64,000 bases of DNA from Dryas octopetala (GCA_963921425.1 OY992836.1:10571304-10635303); one strand, 5' to 3'. Numbered from the stretch's first letter, positions 10,648 through 23,043 are shown. Numbers and translations are program-made. The notes: a model not told the origin generated them from the sequence alone.

Positions 10648-11114
10648 TGTAAGATTTCCTAATGAACTTATCATTAATGAATTAGGATTCTACAAGGCTT
10701 CATAACGTGCAGTCCAAGAAAGAACAATACTAAGTCAATCCGGATCCTTATTGGTTTCTGATTCTAATTCAATAAGCATAAGGGCCTGATTAGTAAGGTA
10801 ATTGAATCCTTATGGAACATGGTTAAGGTTTCTTTGACAGCTGTGTATGTTCAGCTAAGAGGCATGAGTTGCACCTTTATGGGAGGACTCTTATCTGACC
10901 AACACATATAAAAGGAACTAGTCCCTGCTCTCATAGTCACGTTTTCTGCACAAGAACTCAGTCCCATATTGAGCTGCAATTAAGGAAGACTACAGAGAGG
11001 AGAAGACTAGCTGCACTCTTTGATGGCTTCCTGTATGTGTTTTCCTTCTATGTTGGTTTAGTTTTTACTGACTATAGATTGATTTCTTGATGCTTGTGGT
11101 TTATATATCTAACA
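10648..11114 (+). repeat. 5' LTR of the copia element
   Basis: 467 bp, TG…CA ends. It contains a TATA box at 10907-10914 and an ATG at 11023 followed by a splice donor at 11033 (see the gag-pol entry). It matches the LTR at 16603-17069 at every base compared by eye. Confidence 0.96.
10907..10914 (+). promoter_or_regulatory. TATA box of the copia LTR promoter
   Basis: TATAAAAG in a CACATATAAAAGG context, about 110 bp upstream of the putative gag ATG. It would place the transcript start (U3/R border) near 10940. The same motif is in the 3' LTR at 16862-16869. Confidence 0.7.
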
Positions 11115-14100
11115 TTTGGTATCAGAGCATCACACAAACATTCTGAAATCATCTAGTTTTTCCTTATGATTAATCTGACATACATATATTTGAAAGATGT
11201 CTTACTGCTGCGTAAAGTGAATTTTTGAACTTAAACATTATGTTAGTCTTGAATTGCTAGAACTTTTGATTATATAGAATTGATATGCATAATATTGAAA
11301 CTGTGATATTACTCTTCGATTCTGGGAATCTTGCTGCTTCAGTTCTGTATGTGCAATATTAATATATGTTACTCTTGCTTTACAATCTCTGGTAGTTTTT
11401 GAGTATTGACTGGTTTTCATGTGCTTATAATTGTTTTTTAAGTTTCTTCAATCTATCAGACACGTTTTTAGGTTCAAAATAAAGTTTTGTAACTCAAGGC
11501 AAATTATGTGATCTTAGAACAAATCTAGAAATTTAATAATTTGTTTTACCAAAGTAATAATTTTATTAAAATTTCTAGATTCAAGAATAAAGATCAGATT
11601 GTAATTTATTCTTGATTAAATAAATGGTTCTCTCAAAGGAGGTTTAAACATTTACTTGATTAAGAATATAATTAGCATATTACAGTTAAGGCAAAACATG
11701 TATTTACTTTATAGATCTTTGCTACTGCCTAAAGGTGTTGAAAGGTTTATGATGACAGACATGTTGTGTCGAGATTGGTTATATGGTTTCTTTCTTTTCT
11801 TTGTGTTCTCTGCCCAAAGGTGAGACTCAATGACAGTTTTAAGGAAAATATGGGATTTTTTGATTGTTTTTCGATTTCAAGAGCATTAAACTTGTTTTTC
11901 ACTTTTCTGCAGCATCTGTTTTTAACCTTGCTAATATAGAACCTCTCAATGGTACAAACTTTAAGAAATGGAAACAAGATCTTGAGATCTACCTAGGCCT
12001 CTCTGAAATGGATTTAGCCTTAAGGGAAGATTGCCCCTTGATAGCTGAAGATAGTGCTCCAGAGTTGAAAGTTAAATTTGAGAAATGGCAGAGATCGAAT
12101 AGAATGTCTTTACTTATAATGAAAAGAACCATGAGTGAAACCATTAGAGGAGGTATTTCAGAATCTGAGATTGCTAAAGACTTTATGCAATCCATTACTG
12201 AAAAGTTCATGGAATCCGACAAGGCAGAGACTGGGAACCTTTTGCATATGTTCACTAACATGAGATTTGATGGTGCTGGGAGTGTTAGGGAGTTCATTAT
12301 GAAGATGGTTGATGTAGCTGCTAGACTGACAAGCTTAGACATGCCAATTTCTGATGGCTATTTGGTGTGGACTGCACTGAATGCCTTACCTCCTAAGTAT
12401 GGTCAGATCCAACATACTTATAACACTCAAAGGGATAAGTGGACAGTGAATGAGCTGATTGGCTACTGTGTTCTAGAGGAAGAAAGGCTGAAAAAGGAGA
12501 ATGAGCACACTGTTAACCTAATGGTGAACCCAAATTCCAAAAGGAATTCAGACAAGAGTGCAAGACTTGGACCTAAGCAGGATCAAAACATCAATCATAC
12601 TGCCAAAGTCTCCAACTTTAACAATCCTACTCCACAGAACCTTAGAGTCAACAAAACCACAGTTTTTAAATGCTTTTTCTGTAATCAAGAGGGTCACATG
12701 AAGAGGAACTGTAACAAGTACAAGAAGTGGAAAGCTAAGAAAGGTATAGATATCTACACTATCCTAGAATCCAATTTAGTTAACATACCTGTTTTTTCTT
12801 GGTGGATAGACACTGCCTCACCTGTGCACATTGCCAACTCTTTGCAGGGGCTGGAAAGAAGGAGAATCCCAAATAAAGAAGAATCAAGGCTCTGCGTTGG
12901 CAATGGAGCACCAGTAGAAGTACAAGCTATAGGAACCATTAGGCTTAGGTTGGAAGCAGGTTTTATTTTGGAATTAAAAGATGTCTTAGTTGTGCCTTCT
13001 ATAAGGAGGAATTTAGTTTCATTTTCGAAATTGATTAAGTGTGGTTTGACTTCAAGTATTGATATTAATAAATTTTCCTTGTTTGAAAATTCTGTTTATA
13101 TTGGTTGTGCTGTGCTTGAGGATGATTATTGGAGATTGCAGTGTTCTTACTTGAATGAGACTTTCTTGGTTGAAAACAATGTAGGAACTAAGAGAAATAA
13201 GTTCAATATTAATTCATCCATGCTCTGGCATAAACGTTTAGGCCACATTTCACAAATGAGATTGCAAAAACTAGTCCAAGACAACCTACTGCCAGCCCTT
13301 GACTTCAATGATTTCCAGACCTGTGTAGAATGTATTAAAGGCAAAATGACTAACACCAGCAAGAAAGACTCAACTAGGAGTACACAAACCTTAGAAATCA
13401 TTCACACTGACATTTGTGGCCCCTTCCCTGTTCAAACAATCTGTGGAAACAAGTATTTCATTACTTTCATTGATGATTACTCAAGATACTGCTTTATCTA
13501 CCTAATTTCAGAAAAATCACAAGCACTCGAATTTTTTAAAATTTTCAAAACTGAGGTAGAACACCAACTAGAAAAGACAATTAAGGTAGTGAGGTCAGAT
13601 CGTGGGGGGGAGTTCTATGGCAGATATGATGAAAAGGGTCAAAACAAAGGTCCATTTGCACTTTATCTTGAATCTTGTGGAATTATAGCCCAATACACCA
13701 CTCCTGGAACCCCACAGCAGAATGGTGTTGCTGAAAGGAAGAATCGAACCTTACTTAACATGGTGAGAAGCATGATGAGTGGCTGCACTTTGCCTAAATT
13801 TTTATGGGGGGAAGCATTGAAGACTGCAAACTACATATGCAATCGAGTGCCTAGCAAATCTGTCCCTAAGACACCATATGAACTTTGGACTACCAAGAGA
13901 CCTAGTTTAATGCATTTGCTTGTTTGGGGCTGTCAAGCAGAGGCAAAGGTTTATAATCCTCAACTTGGTAAGCTAGATCCTAAGACTGTCAGTGGATATT
14001 TTATTGGTTTTCCAGACAAATCAAAAGGTTATAAGTTCTATTGCCCTCATCACCATACCAGAATTTTGGAAACCAACAAAGCTAAATTCATTGAGGAGGG

Positions 14101-16027
14101 TGTGCCACGGCAAAGTGAGGAAAATCTGGACTCTTTTCTTGAAGAAGTGATAGAAGAAGCTGTAAAAGAGCCAAACACTGCCACCAGTTCAGGTTTTGAC
14201 CCCTTGACCATCTCGGATCAATCCTTTCTATTTCAAGCTCAAGGTGAAAATCTTGAAAATCTTGAAATAACTAACATTCAGAACCAAGGTGACCAAGGAC
14301 CTCAACTTGTCAATGCTCATATTGATCAAGCTGCAGATGTTATACCTAGGAGACAATCTCAAAGACAAAAGAAGTCTGCAATTTCTGAAGACTATGTTGT
14401 TTACTTGCAGGAAACAGATTACAACATTGGGGAAGATGATAATGACCCTCTAACTTACAAGGAAGCTGTAAATAGTGTTAATGCAAGCAGTTGGCTGGAA
14501 GCTATGCAGTTAGAACTTCAGTCAATGAGTAACAATTCAGTCTGGAAGTTGGTTGATCTACCTGAAGGCTCGAAACCTATAGGCTGCAAATGGGTGTTTA
14601 AAACCAAAAGGGGTGTAGATGGGAAAATTGAAAGACATAAGGCTAGGTTAGTAGCAAAAGGGTTCACACAAAAATATGGCACTGATTACAACGAGACATT
14701 CTCACCAGTCTCTACTAAGGACTCTTTTAGAATCATCATGGCTTTGGTAGCACATTTCAATCTTGAGTTGCATCAAATGGACGTAAAGACTGCTTTCCTT
14801 AATGGAAATCTGAAGGAAGACATTTACATGACACAACCTGAGGGTTTTATAACTCCAGGCTGTGAGAACCAAGTTTGTAAACTCCAAAAGTCCATTTATG
14901 GACTGAAGCAGGCTTCTAGGCAATGGTACCTCAAATTCGATGCTGTTATTACATCTTTTGGATTTACAGAGAATAAACTTGATGAATGTATTTACCTTAA
15001 AGTAAGTGGGAGCAGATTCATCTTCTTAGTCTTGTATGTGGATGATATCTTGTTGGCTAGCAGTGACTTGAACTTACTCATAGAAACCAAAGGTTTCCTG
15101 TCTAAGGAATTTGAAATGAAAGATTTGGGAGAGGCTGGCTTTGTACTTGGTATTGAAATTAGAAGAGATAGAGAAAAGGGTCTTTTAGGCTTGTCACAAA
15201 GAAATTATATTGACAGGGTGTTGAAAAGATTTTCTATGGCAGATTGCTCACCTGGAGAAGTACCAATGCAGAAAGGTGACATGTTTCATAAAGGTCAATG
15301 TCCTAGAAACAATTTGGAGAAAGACAAAATGAAAGATAAGCCTTATGCTTCCTTGGTAGGCAGTCTGATGTATGCGATGGTCTGTACTAGGCCAGACCTT
15401 AGTTATGCAGTGGGAATCTTAGGCAGATATCAAACAAACCCTGGTTTGGTACACTGGAGTGCAGGCAAGAAAGTACTGAGATACCTGCAGAAAACCAAAG
15501 ACTATATGCTAGTTTATAAGAAAACGAGTCAGCTAGAAGTGATTGGTTACTCGGATTCAGATTTTGCTAGAAGTAAAGAAGAGGGGAAATCAACTTCTGG
15601 ATACTTGTTTATGTTAGCAGGTGGTGCCATAACATGGAGGAGTGGAAAACAAACTCTAACAACAACCTCAACTATGCAGGCAGAGTTTGTAGCACTTTAT
15701 GAAGCTGGAACTCAGGCAGTCTGGTTGAGAAATTTTACCCAAGCAGCTGAAGTGATGGATTCTGCAGCAAACCCAATGACACTTTATTGTGATAATGAAG
15801 CTACAGTTTTCTTTGCCAAGAATAACAGAAGGTCAACTAAGTCAAGACATATTGATCCTAAGTTCTTTTGGCTAAGAGATAAGGTCAGAGATGGAGAGAT
15901 TCATGTGGAAAACATTGACACTCACAACATGTTAGCAGATTCGTTTACTAAAGCCATGCCTATAGGTGTTTTCAAAGAACATGTTTCTAGAATGGGAGTC
16001 TTAGAATCTTTTGATGCTGTAGACTAG
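11023..16027 (+). CDS. Copia gag-pol polyprotein; start probably in the LTR and spliced
   Basis: The main frame (to TAG at 16025-16027) carries, in order: a copia Gag; CCHC knuckle CX2CX4HX4C at 12671-12712; protease segment WWIDTAS near 12800-12820; pre-integrase HH-CC (LWHKRLGH…CVECIKGK); integrase core with [15 protein letters not shown] and NGVAERKN; reverse transcriptase with KARLVAKGF and YVDDILL (about 15034-15050); RNase H (YSDSDFARS). The first in-frame ATG (11864) would add an odd leader. A better model starts at ATG 11023 in the LTR: ATGGCTTCCT, donor GTATGT at 11033, acceptor TTTTCTGCAG ending 11912. This keeps frame, begins MASSSVFNLAN, and gives 1374 residues. Splicing is inferred. 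The protease site has Ala where D-S/T-G is normal. Confidence 0.85.
11033..11912 (+). other. Putative 880-nt leader intron of the copia element, spanning the primer-binding site
   Basis: Donor CCT|GTATGTG lies inside the 5' LTR; the acceptor is a pyrimidine-rich tract TTTTTCACTTTTCTGCAG. The intron removes the LTR 3' part, the primer-binding site and about 780 nt of AT-rich leader full of stops. Spliced RNA could make Gag-Pol but could not be primed for reverse transcription; unspliced RNA would be the genome. Based on splice signals and frame agreement only. Confidence 0.6.
11117..11128 (+). promoter_or_regulatory. Primer-binding site (initiator-Met tRNA) of the copia element
   Basis: TGGTATCAGAGC begins two bases after the CA end of the 5' LTR. 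Confidence 0.92.
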
Positions 16028-16592
16028 TGGGAGTTTGTTATTTATTTTCAAACATTTTGATAATTTTCGAGTCTTGGTTTATAAACTCATTGGTTAGTTG
16101 GGACTTATAGAAGTGATGTTAAGTGCATTTACAGTTATAACATCATTTAGTCAACTTACTGTTTTGGTCTCAATTATTTTTCAAATATTCCTGTTGCCTC
16201 TGTTTTCACATTGTGGTTTAATACAACTTATTACTATTATTAAGTAATGGTTATGGAATATAGTCTCTTTTAAGACTAACAGGCTTTATTAAAGCATTTC
16301 AAGAAGATTCTTCTGAATCGTTAAAGTGGACTGATGTGTTTTCAAGTATTGAATCACTAAGGATCAACACATTGTTTCATGTTCATACAGGTGGTTAGTG
16401 ACATTACTCGATTTTCCTTGGTGGTCATAGGATACTTGCTTTTTCTGTACTGCAAGACTTTTCTATGGTCCCTTGTAAATCAGTAGTTGATCAAATCACA
16501 TTGCAGGTTTCGACTTGTATTGTTTAAGTGATCACAAAGGATTTTTGGACTGTGCTTTAAGATGTTATTGTAAGACATTGGTGATAAGTTCA

Positions 16593-16602
16593 AGTGGGAG
16601 AA
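16593..16602 (+). promoter_or_regulatory. Polypurine tract of the copia element
   Basis: AGTGGGAGAA directly abuts the TG start of the 3' LTR and serves as the plus-strand primer site. Confidence 0.8.
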
Positions 16603-17069
16603 TGTAAGATTTCCTAATGAACTTATCATTAATGAATTAGGATTCTACAAGGCTTCATAACGTGCAGTCCAAGAAAGAACAATACTAAGTCAATCCGGAT
16701 CCTTATTGGTTTCTGATTCTAATTCAATAAGCATAAGGGCCTGATTAGTAAGGTAATTGAATCCTTATGGAACATGGTTAAGGTTTCTTTGACAGCTGTG
16801 TATGTTCAGCTAAGAGGCATGAGTTGCACCTTTATGGGAGGACTCTTATCTGACCAACACATATAAAAGGAACTAGTCCCTGCTCTCATAGTCACGTTTT
16901 CTGCACAAGAACTCAGTCCCATATTGAGCTGCAATTAAGGAAGACTACAGAGAGGAGAAGACTAGCTGCACTCTTTGATGGCTTCCTGTATGTGTTTTCC
17001 TTCTATGTTGGTTTAGTTTTTACTGACTATAGATTGATTTCTTGATGCTTGTGGTTTATATATCTAACA
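16603..17069 (+). repeat. 3' LTR of the copia element
   Basis: 467 bp with TG…CA ends, matching the 5' LTR without an observed difference, followed by the TACAT duplication. Confidence 0.96.
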
Positions 17070-17074
17070 TACAT

Positions 17075-18094
17075 GAGATACCAAATCCATGGTATACGTA
17101 AATAGCATTATGCCAACCAGCTGGTGGGAGTGGGCAAAACATTGTATGTATAGGGAAATTTATTGCATTATGTAATCATCCATGTAAGCATGATAAAAGA
17201 GAAGGTAATTGCGACCAGCAGGTGGTAGTTGGTAGACAGCTAGCTACATTAATTGATCTTTCATCTTTGGCCAATTGGTCTTGGTGAGTAGATGGTGTCA
17301 TGTGCATAATTTCTTTTTCATTTTCAAAGCAAAAGAGTACAAATTAAACCCATACAATGCATGCAATGGCAGACGGGAAAATTGAAGGAATACTTGCATT
17401 ATTTATATCTATGGCAAGGGTTAGTGTGGTATTAAGGTTTAACTTGTTTCTAGCTAATTTCATGGCAAAAGGACATGGTCAAATATTATATGTTGCTAAC
17501 CAAATGCACAACTGGATTTGATGAATATTTCCGATCGATGAAACCTACGTCACCAAAATCCTTGACAAGTGTCTGCCGGCCCGGTTGCCGAACATGTCAA
17601 CACCAATTTGTGTCACGGATGCTCCGGTTATTTTCGATTAGATAGAGATACAAATGTCAGTACCACAACGCTTGATGAATAGTGAATACATATGCCTGGG
17701 TGGTGGCACAAATAAAAAAATTATCAAATTTGTCTCCAAATAAGAAAAAAAAAAAATATATATATATATATATAGGGAGAACTTCCATTCCATCCAAACA
17801 AAAAAATAGAAAAATAAAGAGGGATATTATTAAAGGATATATTAGATAAGATTATTTAAGAGATTTATGGTGAGACTTATTCTATATTCTAGTTTGGTGA
17901 TCAGAACTATCCTTTTTCAGATCTTTATTTAAATATAATTCTTTTTAAAAATTAGACAACTCAGAGACTATATATTTAACCATTTAATTAAATGGTGATA
18001 GTTTCAATATGTATCAAAAATACTGTATTAATTAACAATTTTGATTTGTCTAATTTTTGTAAGTATGATATTTAAATGGAGACAAACAAATATA
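17075..18094. other. Intergenic, no gene recognised
   Basis: AT-rich host sequence with an A tract followed by a TA microsatellite at about 17743-17774. No open frame of interest and no family resemblance. Confidence 0.5.
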
Positions 18095-18770
18095 GGCCCC
18101 GTTTGGGATTGCGGTGGAGGACCCAAAAGCTACTGTGGATGACAATTCTCAATCACCTACAGCAGTTTTAGTGTTTGGTAAAAAAATAAAAAAATGTTTT
18201 CCCCCACAATTCTCAACTTCCCACAGCAAAAACAGAAAGCAGGTTTCTAAGTGCTTTTGAAAACTACAGTGAATCACAACAACAATGAATATTTTATTTT
18301 ACCCATACTACCCTTATTGATTTCTATAATTTATATTTGTTTATTTTAAATTAAAAAATATGTTCATTGTTAGTTATATTTTATATTGTGATAATTAATT
18401 ATGATATTTTATTTGTACGATTAAAATTATAATATACTTAAAAAAATAATAGGAATACTTATTTAATAATGTTGTTCTTAAAAAAAATTAATGCTAACAA
18501 AAATTTGTAGCCACAAATTTTAAAAATAAGTAAAAAAATATTTTAGTTTTACCAAACAAATAAGTAAAATACACTTTCAGCATCATGTCCATTTTAGTAA
18601 TTATACACAGTCACAACACTTTTACATTAACATTTACCAAATACTTTGATATTATTTTTTGCACTCACAACACTTTTGAAAACATAGTTTACCAAACACT
18701 CAACTGTTTTACTTTACAGCTGACTTTACTTCACAGTTGTTTTTTCTCACAGTAATACCAAACTGTCCCA
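18095..18770. mobile_element. hAT-type MITE candidate with GTTTGG termini
   Basis: The left end GGCCCCGTTTGGGATT and the complement of the right end, TGGGACAGTTTGGTATT, form an imperfect terminal inverted repeat of the kind common in plant hAT MITEs. Internal motifs (CTACAGCAGTTTTAGTGTTTGGTA on the left, ACCAAACACTCAACTG on the right) extend the symmetry. No matching 8-bp target duplication was found, so the ends may be eroded. Non-coding. Confidence 0.5.
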
Positions 18771-18848
18771 TAATCAAACTACAATATGGTGCGAGTCTCA
18801 TAAAATCTCTTAAATAAGCTTATTTAAGCAACCCATAATGGAAGCGCC

Positions 18849-18859
18849 CCCTCTCTCTC

Positions 18860-18909
<50 letters not shown>
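18849..18909. repeat. (CT)n microsatellite
   Basis: About 30 CT units with one interruption (CTAT). Confidence 0.95.
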
Positions 18910-18911
<2 letters not shown>

Positions 18912-19754
18912 ACATATGCATATAACCAAACTAAGGTTGAGCCCTTATTGCTATGGTTGCACAAATTACATATAGGCCTTAAAACAACCTTGGTCTAAAA
19001 AAAATTATTGTATTTTAAGGGTATTTTTTAGGATTCATTGTTTTAAATATTAATAATTGTATATGTGTTATAATTTGAGTAGATTGAAAACATTAAGTCA
19101 GCATGTCAGTTATACATAATAATTTCTCGATCTAATAATATTTATCTCTACTCTGTCGGAAGATGTCCTAAGTTGAAATTCACATCTCTACTATGAAAAG
19201 ATCGGTAATATTTCAAGACCGTACCCACGATTTTGGATTAATGTATTTTCAATATAATGAACTTTTCTCTTTCAATTTTGTATCTCCACGTGGATTATTT
19301 TGCGTGGCATGAGCTTTCTACACAATGTATCCTTTGATAAGCACTTTTGGCCGATGAGTTTCTTACTTCTAATTCTTGCTGATCTACTACCAATTCAATA
19401 CCAATTCAATTCAGAGCTAATTGAGAATGAGTGAAAAAATTAAAGATTTATATATTATAATACAAGACTTAGAATACCTAATTTGATCTCAACACATGGC
19501 ATGGTGTCAAGTAATTCAGACAAAAAAAAAGAAGAGGATTTAATAAATTAGTGTAACCTTCAAACCTAAACTGGATTACAAGTCATTGCAAGTTTATTAA
19601 CAAGTACACAATAACACGCTTATCAATATCCAAGTAAGCCAACTCTGTCCAGGCCCAAAAAAAGAAAAAGTAAGCCAACTCTATGAAAGAAAAAATAAAA
19701 TTTCTCTCTTTCAACATTGACAAGAAAGAAATAAAACAAAAAAGAAATTAAAAA
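18910..19754. other. Intergenic 3' flank of the first lectin kinase
   Basis: AT-rich; no coding signal, repeat boundary or RNA gene recognised. Confidence 0.4.
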
Positions 19755-21841
19755 TTAAAACTTAATTGAGGCAGGGTACAGATCACCCTTGCGCATATTC
19801 ATCAGAGCTTTAGAAGAGCCTGCTGACAATGATGAAAACGTAGAGCAAGTGCTGCAGGAACACCGAGTTCGATCTTTAACTGACCCAACTGTGAGGTTAG
19901 ATGATGTGTATGAGAAACTACACATATCTAAAGGAGGAGCAAAGTACATTGGCACTGGCAACTTTGAAGGCAGGCTTGGAATTGGAGCTTCAAAATTGAG
20001 CACATTGATCACTTGCCTTATAGAGGGCCTCACAGTTGGGTCAGGATGGCAACACCACAACCCCACTTGCATCAAGCACTCAATTTGCTGCTCATCAAAT
20101 TCCATACTCATTCTCTTATCCACAGCTTCAAGTATTTGGCCTTTTCCATAGAGGTCCCAAACCCACTCTACAAGCCTTACTTTCGTTGGTTCTGCTTTGG
20201 CTTCAACTGGCCTTCTTCCACAGCTGATTTCAAGGGCAACAACCCCAAAACTATAGACATCAGACTCTTTACTAGCCCTTCCAGTGGTCACACACTCTGG
20301 GGCTAGGTACCCCATTGTGCCTGCTAAGACTGTTGTTTGTGAACCCAATTCATGGTCCACAAGCCTTGCAAGCCCAAAATCTCCAAGCTTGGCATTGAAG
20401 TTTGAGTCCAGCATCACATTGCTTGACTTTATGTCTCTATGGACCACACATTGTTCCCACTCCTCATGAAGGTACAAAATGGCAGAGGCCAAGCCAAGGG
20501 CTATTTTGTACCTCACTGTCCAGCTCAGCATGAGTTTCATTCCAAACAGATGGGAATCAAGGCTTCCATTGGGCATGATTTCATAGACCAAAAGGAACTC
20601 ACCTTGTTCATGACACCAACCAATGAGTTGCACCAAATTTCTGTGCCTCAAACGGCTGATGATCCTCACTTCAGCTACATACTCCTTTTTCCCCTGCTTT
20701 GATCCTCTGGACACCCTTTTGACAGCAACTTCTGTGTTGGACTCACTCAACAAACCCTTGTAGACACCTCCGAATCCTCCCTCCCCAAGCTTCCCTCCCT
20801 CGGCGAAATTGCTTGTTGCCCGGCTAATTTCCCGGTAAGTGAACCTCCGGGGCCCTGTTCCTTTGTCAAATTCATCATCCATGGACATGTCATATGCCTC
20901 ATCTTTCTTGACACCCCTTTTTCTCCAAGAGACGAACCAGAAGAGACCCAATGCACAACTCAAAAAACCCAAACCCGCGCCTAAACCAACCCCCAACCTT
21001 ACTTTCACTTTACCACTAGTACTAATCTCCAAGCTTGAGCTAAATGACCAAGTCAGAATGTTGTGTAGTTCAACCCAATCACCAGTGGCAGCAGAGAAAC
21101 CAACTCTAACTTGCTCAGGCAATTCCTTCCTCAAATCAACTATATATGAAAGGCTACAATCCCCAATGTTGTACACTGGATTTTTAGAATAAGTTAGAAA
21201 AAGACTCAAATTTTGGGTGGTGGAGTTATAACTTACCCAAGCATATGCTACTGATCCATTTTTTATGGTAGTTTTCCATGTGACATTAGTCACTGACACA
21301 ATGGAATCAATATTGATTCCTACATGATCTGGACTTGGATCCCATTCGTTTTCAAAACTGTCGAACTCAACAGCAACAATTTTGTTTTTGGAGGCATCTT
21401 TAGCAGAATCAGCACTGAACAGTGCAAGGTATCCGCCAGTCGAATTGTTGGGGATCTCTGACTCAAATGGTGCAATGAAGAAGGATATGCCATCCCATAG
21501 TCTGTGTCATTCAGGGCATTAATGACAAATGTGAAATGGGTGGAGAAGTCTGTGAGCCTCCCTGTGCCGGCATCCCAAAGGCGCACTGGATTTGCATACG
21601 AAGCTCGGCCGGTACTGCTAGTGAGGGAGCTATCAGCTTGATTCTTTGTGAGTTGGATAACTCCACTTGATGCGAATGCATCGCCTTGGAAGGTTAAGTC
21701 ATTCATATTTGGTTTGAAATTGGTAAAGTTGAAGGAGACTGACACAACATTTTTGAGTAGCAACAGGAACAGAAAGATGTTAATGAGAAGAGAGGGAAAA
21801 GTTTGTGTTTTGGGGTGTGAAATGGAGTTGTAGAGAGCCAT
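19755..21841 (-). pseudogene. L-type lectin receptor kinase copy 1, single-base frameshift in the lectin domain
   Basis: Plasma-membrane LecRK: extracellular legume lectin, one membrane helix, cytoplasmic Ser/Thr kinase. The start chosen is the ATG at 21841 (MALYNSIS), which gives a hydrophobic signal peptide. An in-frame ATG at 21874 would put extra residues before it. The first lectin half is read down to NDTDYG; there the frame breaks at a GGG run (21494-21496), and the family motif GDGISFFIAP continues in the next frame, consistent with loss of one G. The downstream frame holds the lectin remainder, a membrane helix (GVGLGAGLGF…LFWFVSW) and a complete kinase: glycine loop GEGGFGGVY, VAVK, HRDIKSSN, DFG, APE. 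No introns, as usual for class IX. Either a recent pseudogene or a sequencing error in a homopolymer. Confidence 0.85.
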
Positions 21842-22082
21842 TATGGAAGGGCCTGCATTCAGAAAGAAAGGCAAAGGAAAGGAGGGTGCTTATTTGGATG
21901 GAGAGGCCTAGGTGGTTCAACTATATGGTTGTCTTGATTCAAAACTTGATTTTATTAACCAAGTCAATTCGATGAAAGGATATTCTTCTCAACTGTTCTT
22001 ACTCGATCAATACTATCGTGATGCAATATATTGCAGCAACACATATACACACACTCACCAAGTTGTCCCAGTAGGCCTAATG

Positions 22083-22380
22083 GAGGAATGCTAGAGACAT
22101 CAAATTTTTAATTCACTTGTTACATTAGTTATTATGTTCAGCTGTTAATAGAAACATCAACTATTACATAATGTGTGGCCCCTTTAAGATTATTCTGAAC
22201 AATATAAGCATTAATTACAATAATACAATAAGTTGAACGATACGTAGAATTAATAGAGTAATACCGAAGATCACATTTTTGAACCACTTATCACATCAAT
22301 TATTATGTCCAGTTATTAAAAGATACATCAGCTACCACATAACGTAGCCTAAATATGCAAGGTACCTTTAGCATTACTCC
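22083..22380. mobile_element. MITE candidate with GGAGTAATGCTA-type ends
   Basis: Left GGAGGAATGCTAGAGACATC and right complement GGAGTAATGCTAAAGGTACC match over about 20 bp. The interior has two related halves (CAATTATTATGTCCAGTTATTAA and TTAGTTATTATGTTCAGCTGTTAA, same direction), as if two copies abut. It lies upstream of the frameshifted LecRK. No clear target duplication. Confidence 0.45.
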
Positions 22381-23043
22381 GACCAATACGATACGCGTAT
22401 GTTGACTGCTGAGTGCCGGCTATGAGTTTGGCCGTATTCATGGCTGGGACTGTGTTGGATTCAGAGTATACTAATGTTTGGTCGGCTTGTTGGTTGCTGA
22501 GTTATCCAAGACCATGCTAGCAAGCTGCTTTGTTCATTCATTGGTCAGGATTAACTTATGCTTTGGAGGAATATGACCTTGCAACTTTGTTGCTGACCTT
22601 TTTATTTAATATTATTGCTCTATCTACTCCAACTCAAGCAACATAGTAATAGACAAATAGTATTATTGTTTTGTTAAAGCCAGAGTTATTAAACGATAGT
22701 GTGTCTTCTTATGTTAAATTAGACTAGGCATTGCGTGAGGTTTAGAGATATAAAGCTGTGGAAAGTAAGGTATGAAGACGACAAAGTAACGAGACAAAAG
22801 GATGATGTTGTTGAGGTTGCCAAAATAAAGACCAAACGTGACGAAGCAAAACAAAATTCTGCGTTGATATCTTCTCCCATACCTCAAAGAACAACGCCGG
22901 TCCTGTCCTAAATGGTTGGATTCTCTGAGAAAGTCAAATCATCTTCATCCTAGCTAGCCTGCAGAATAAGAAAGATTTAGGGAAATCAAGGTCAAGGTGG
23001 TCATATTTCCACGTATCAAAACACCTGACATTTGTTATCTGAA
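22381..23043. other. Intergenic, no gene recognised
   Basis: Sequence of mixed composition between two small repeat elements; no open frame with family resemblance. Confidence 0.4.

Larger units (their letters stand above)
10648..17069 (+). mobile_element. Complete Ty1/copia LTR retrotransposon, very young
   Basis: LTRs at 10648-11114 and 16603-17069 (467 bp each) begin TGTAAGATTT and end TCTAACA; reading them side by side I find no difference. The element is flanked by the exact 5-bp duplication TACAT (10643-10647 and 17070-17074). A primer-binding site lies 2 bp inside the 5' LTR and a purine tract abuts the 3' LTR. The single gag-pol frame is open throughout, with protease, integrase, reverse transcriptase and RNase H in copia order. 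Identical LTRs imply insertion so recent that no substitution has accumulated. This is a plant retrotransposon, not an infectious virus. Confidence 0.97.

Noticed and set aside
11864-11912. ATG at 11864 as the copia start
   Set aside because: The leader it adds is unlike Gag and includes the likely intron acceptor; the spliced start in the LTR gives a normal Gag N-terminus. Kept as fallback only.
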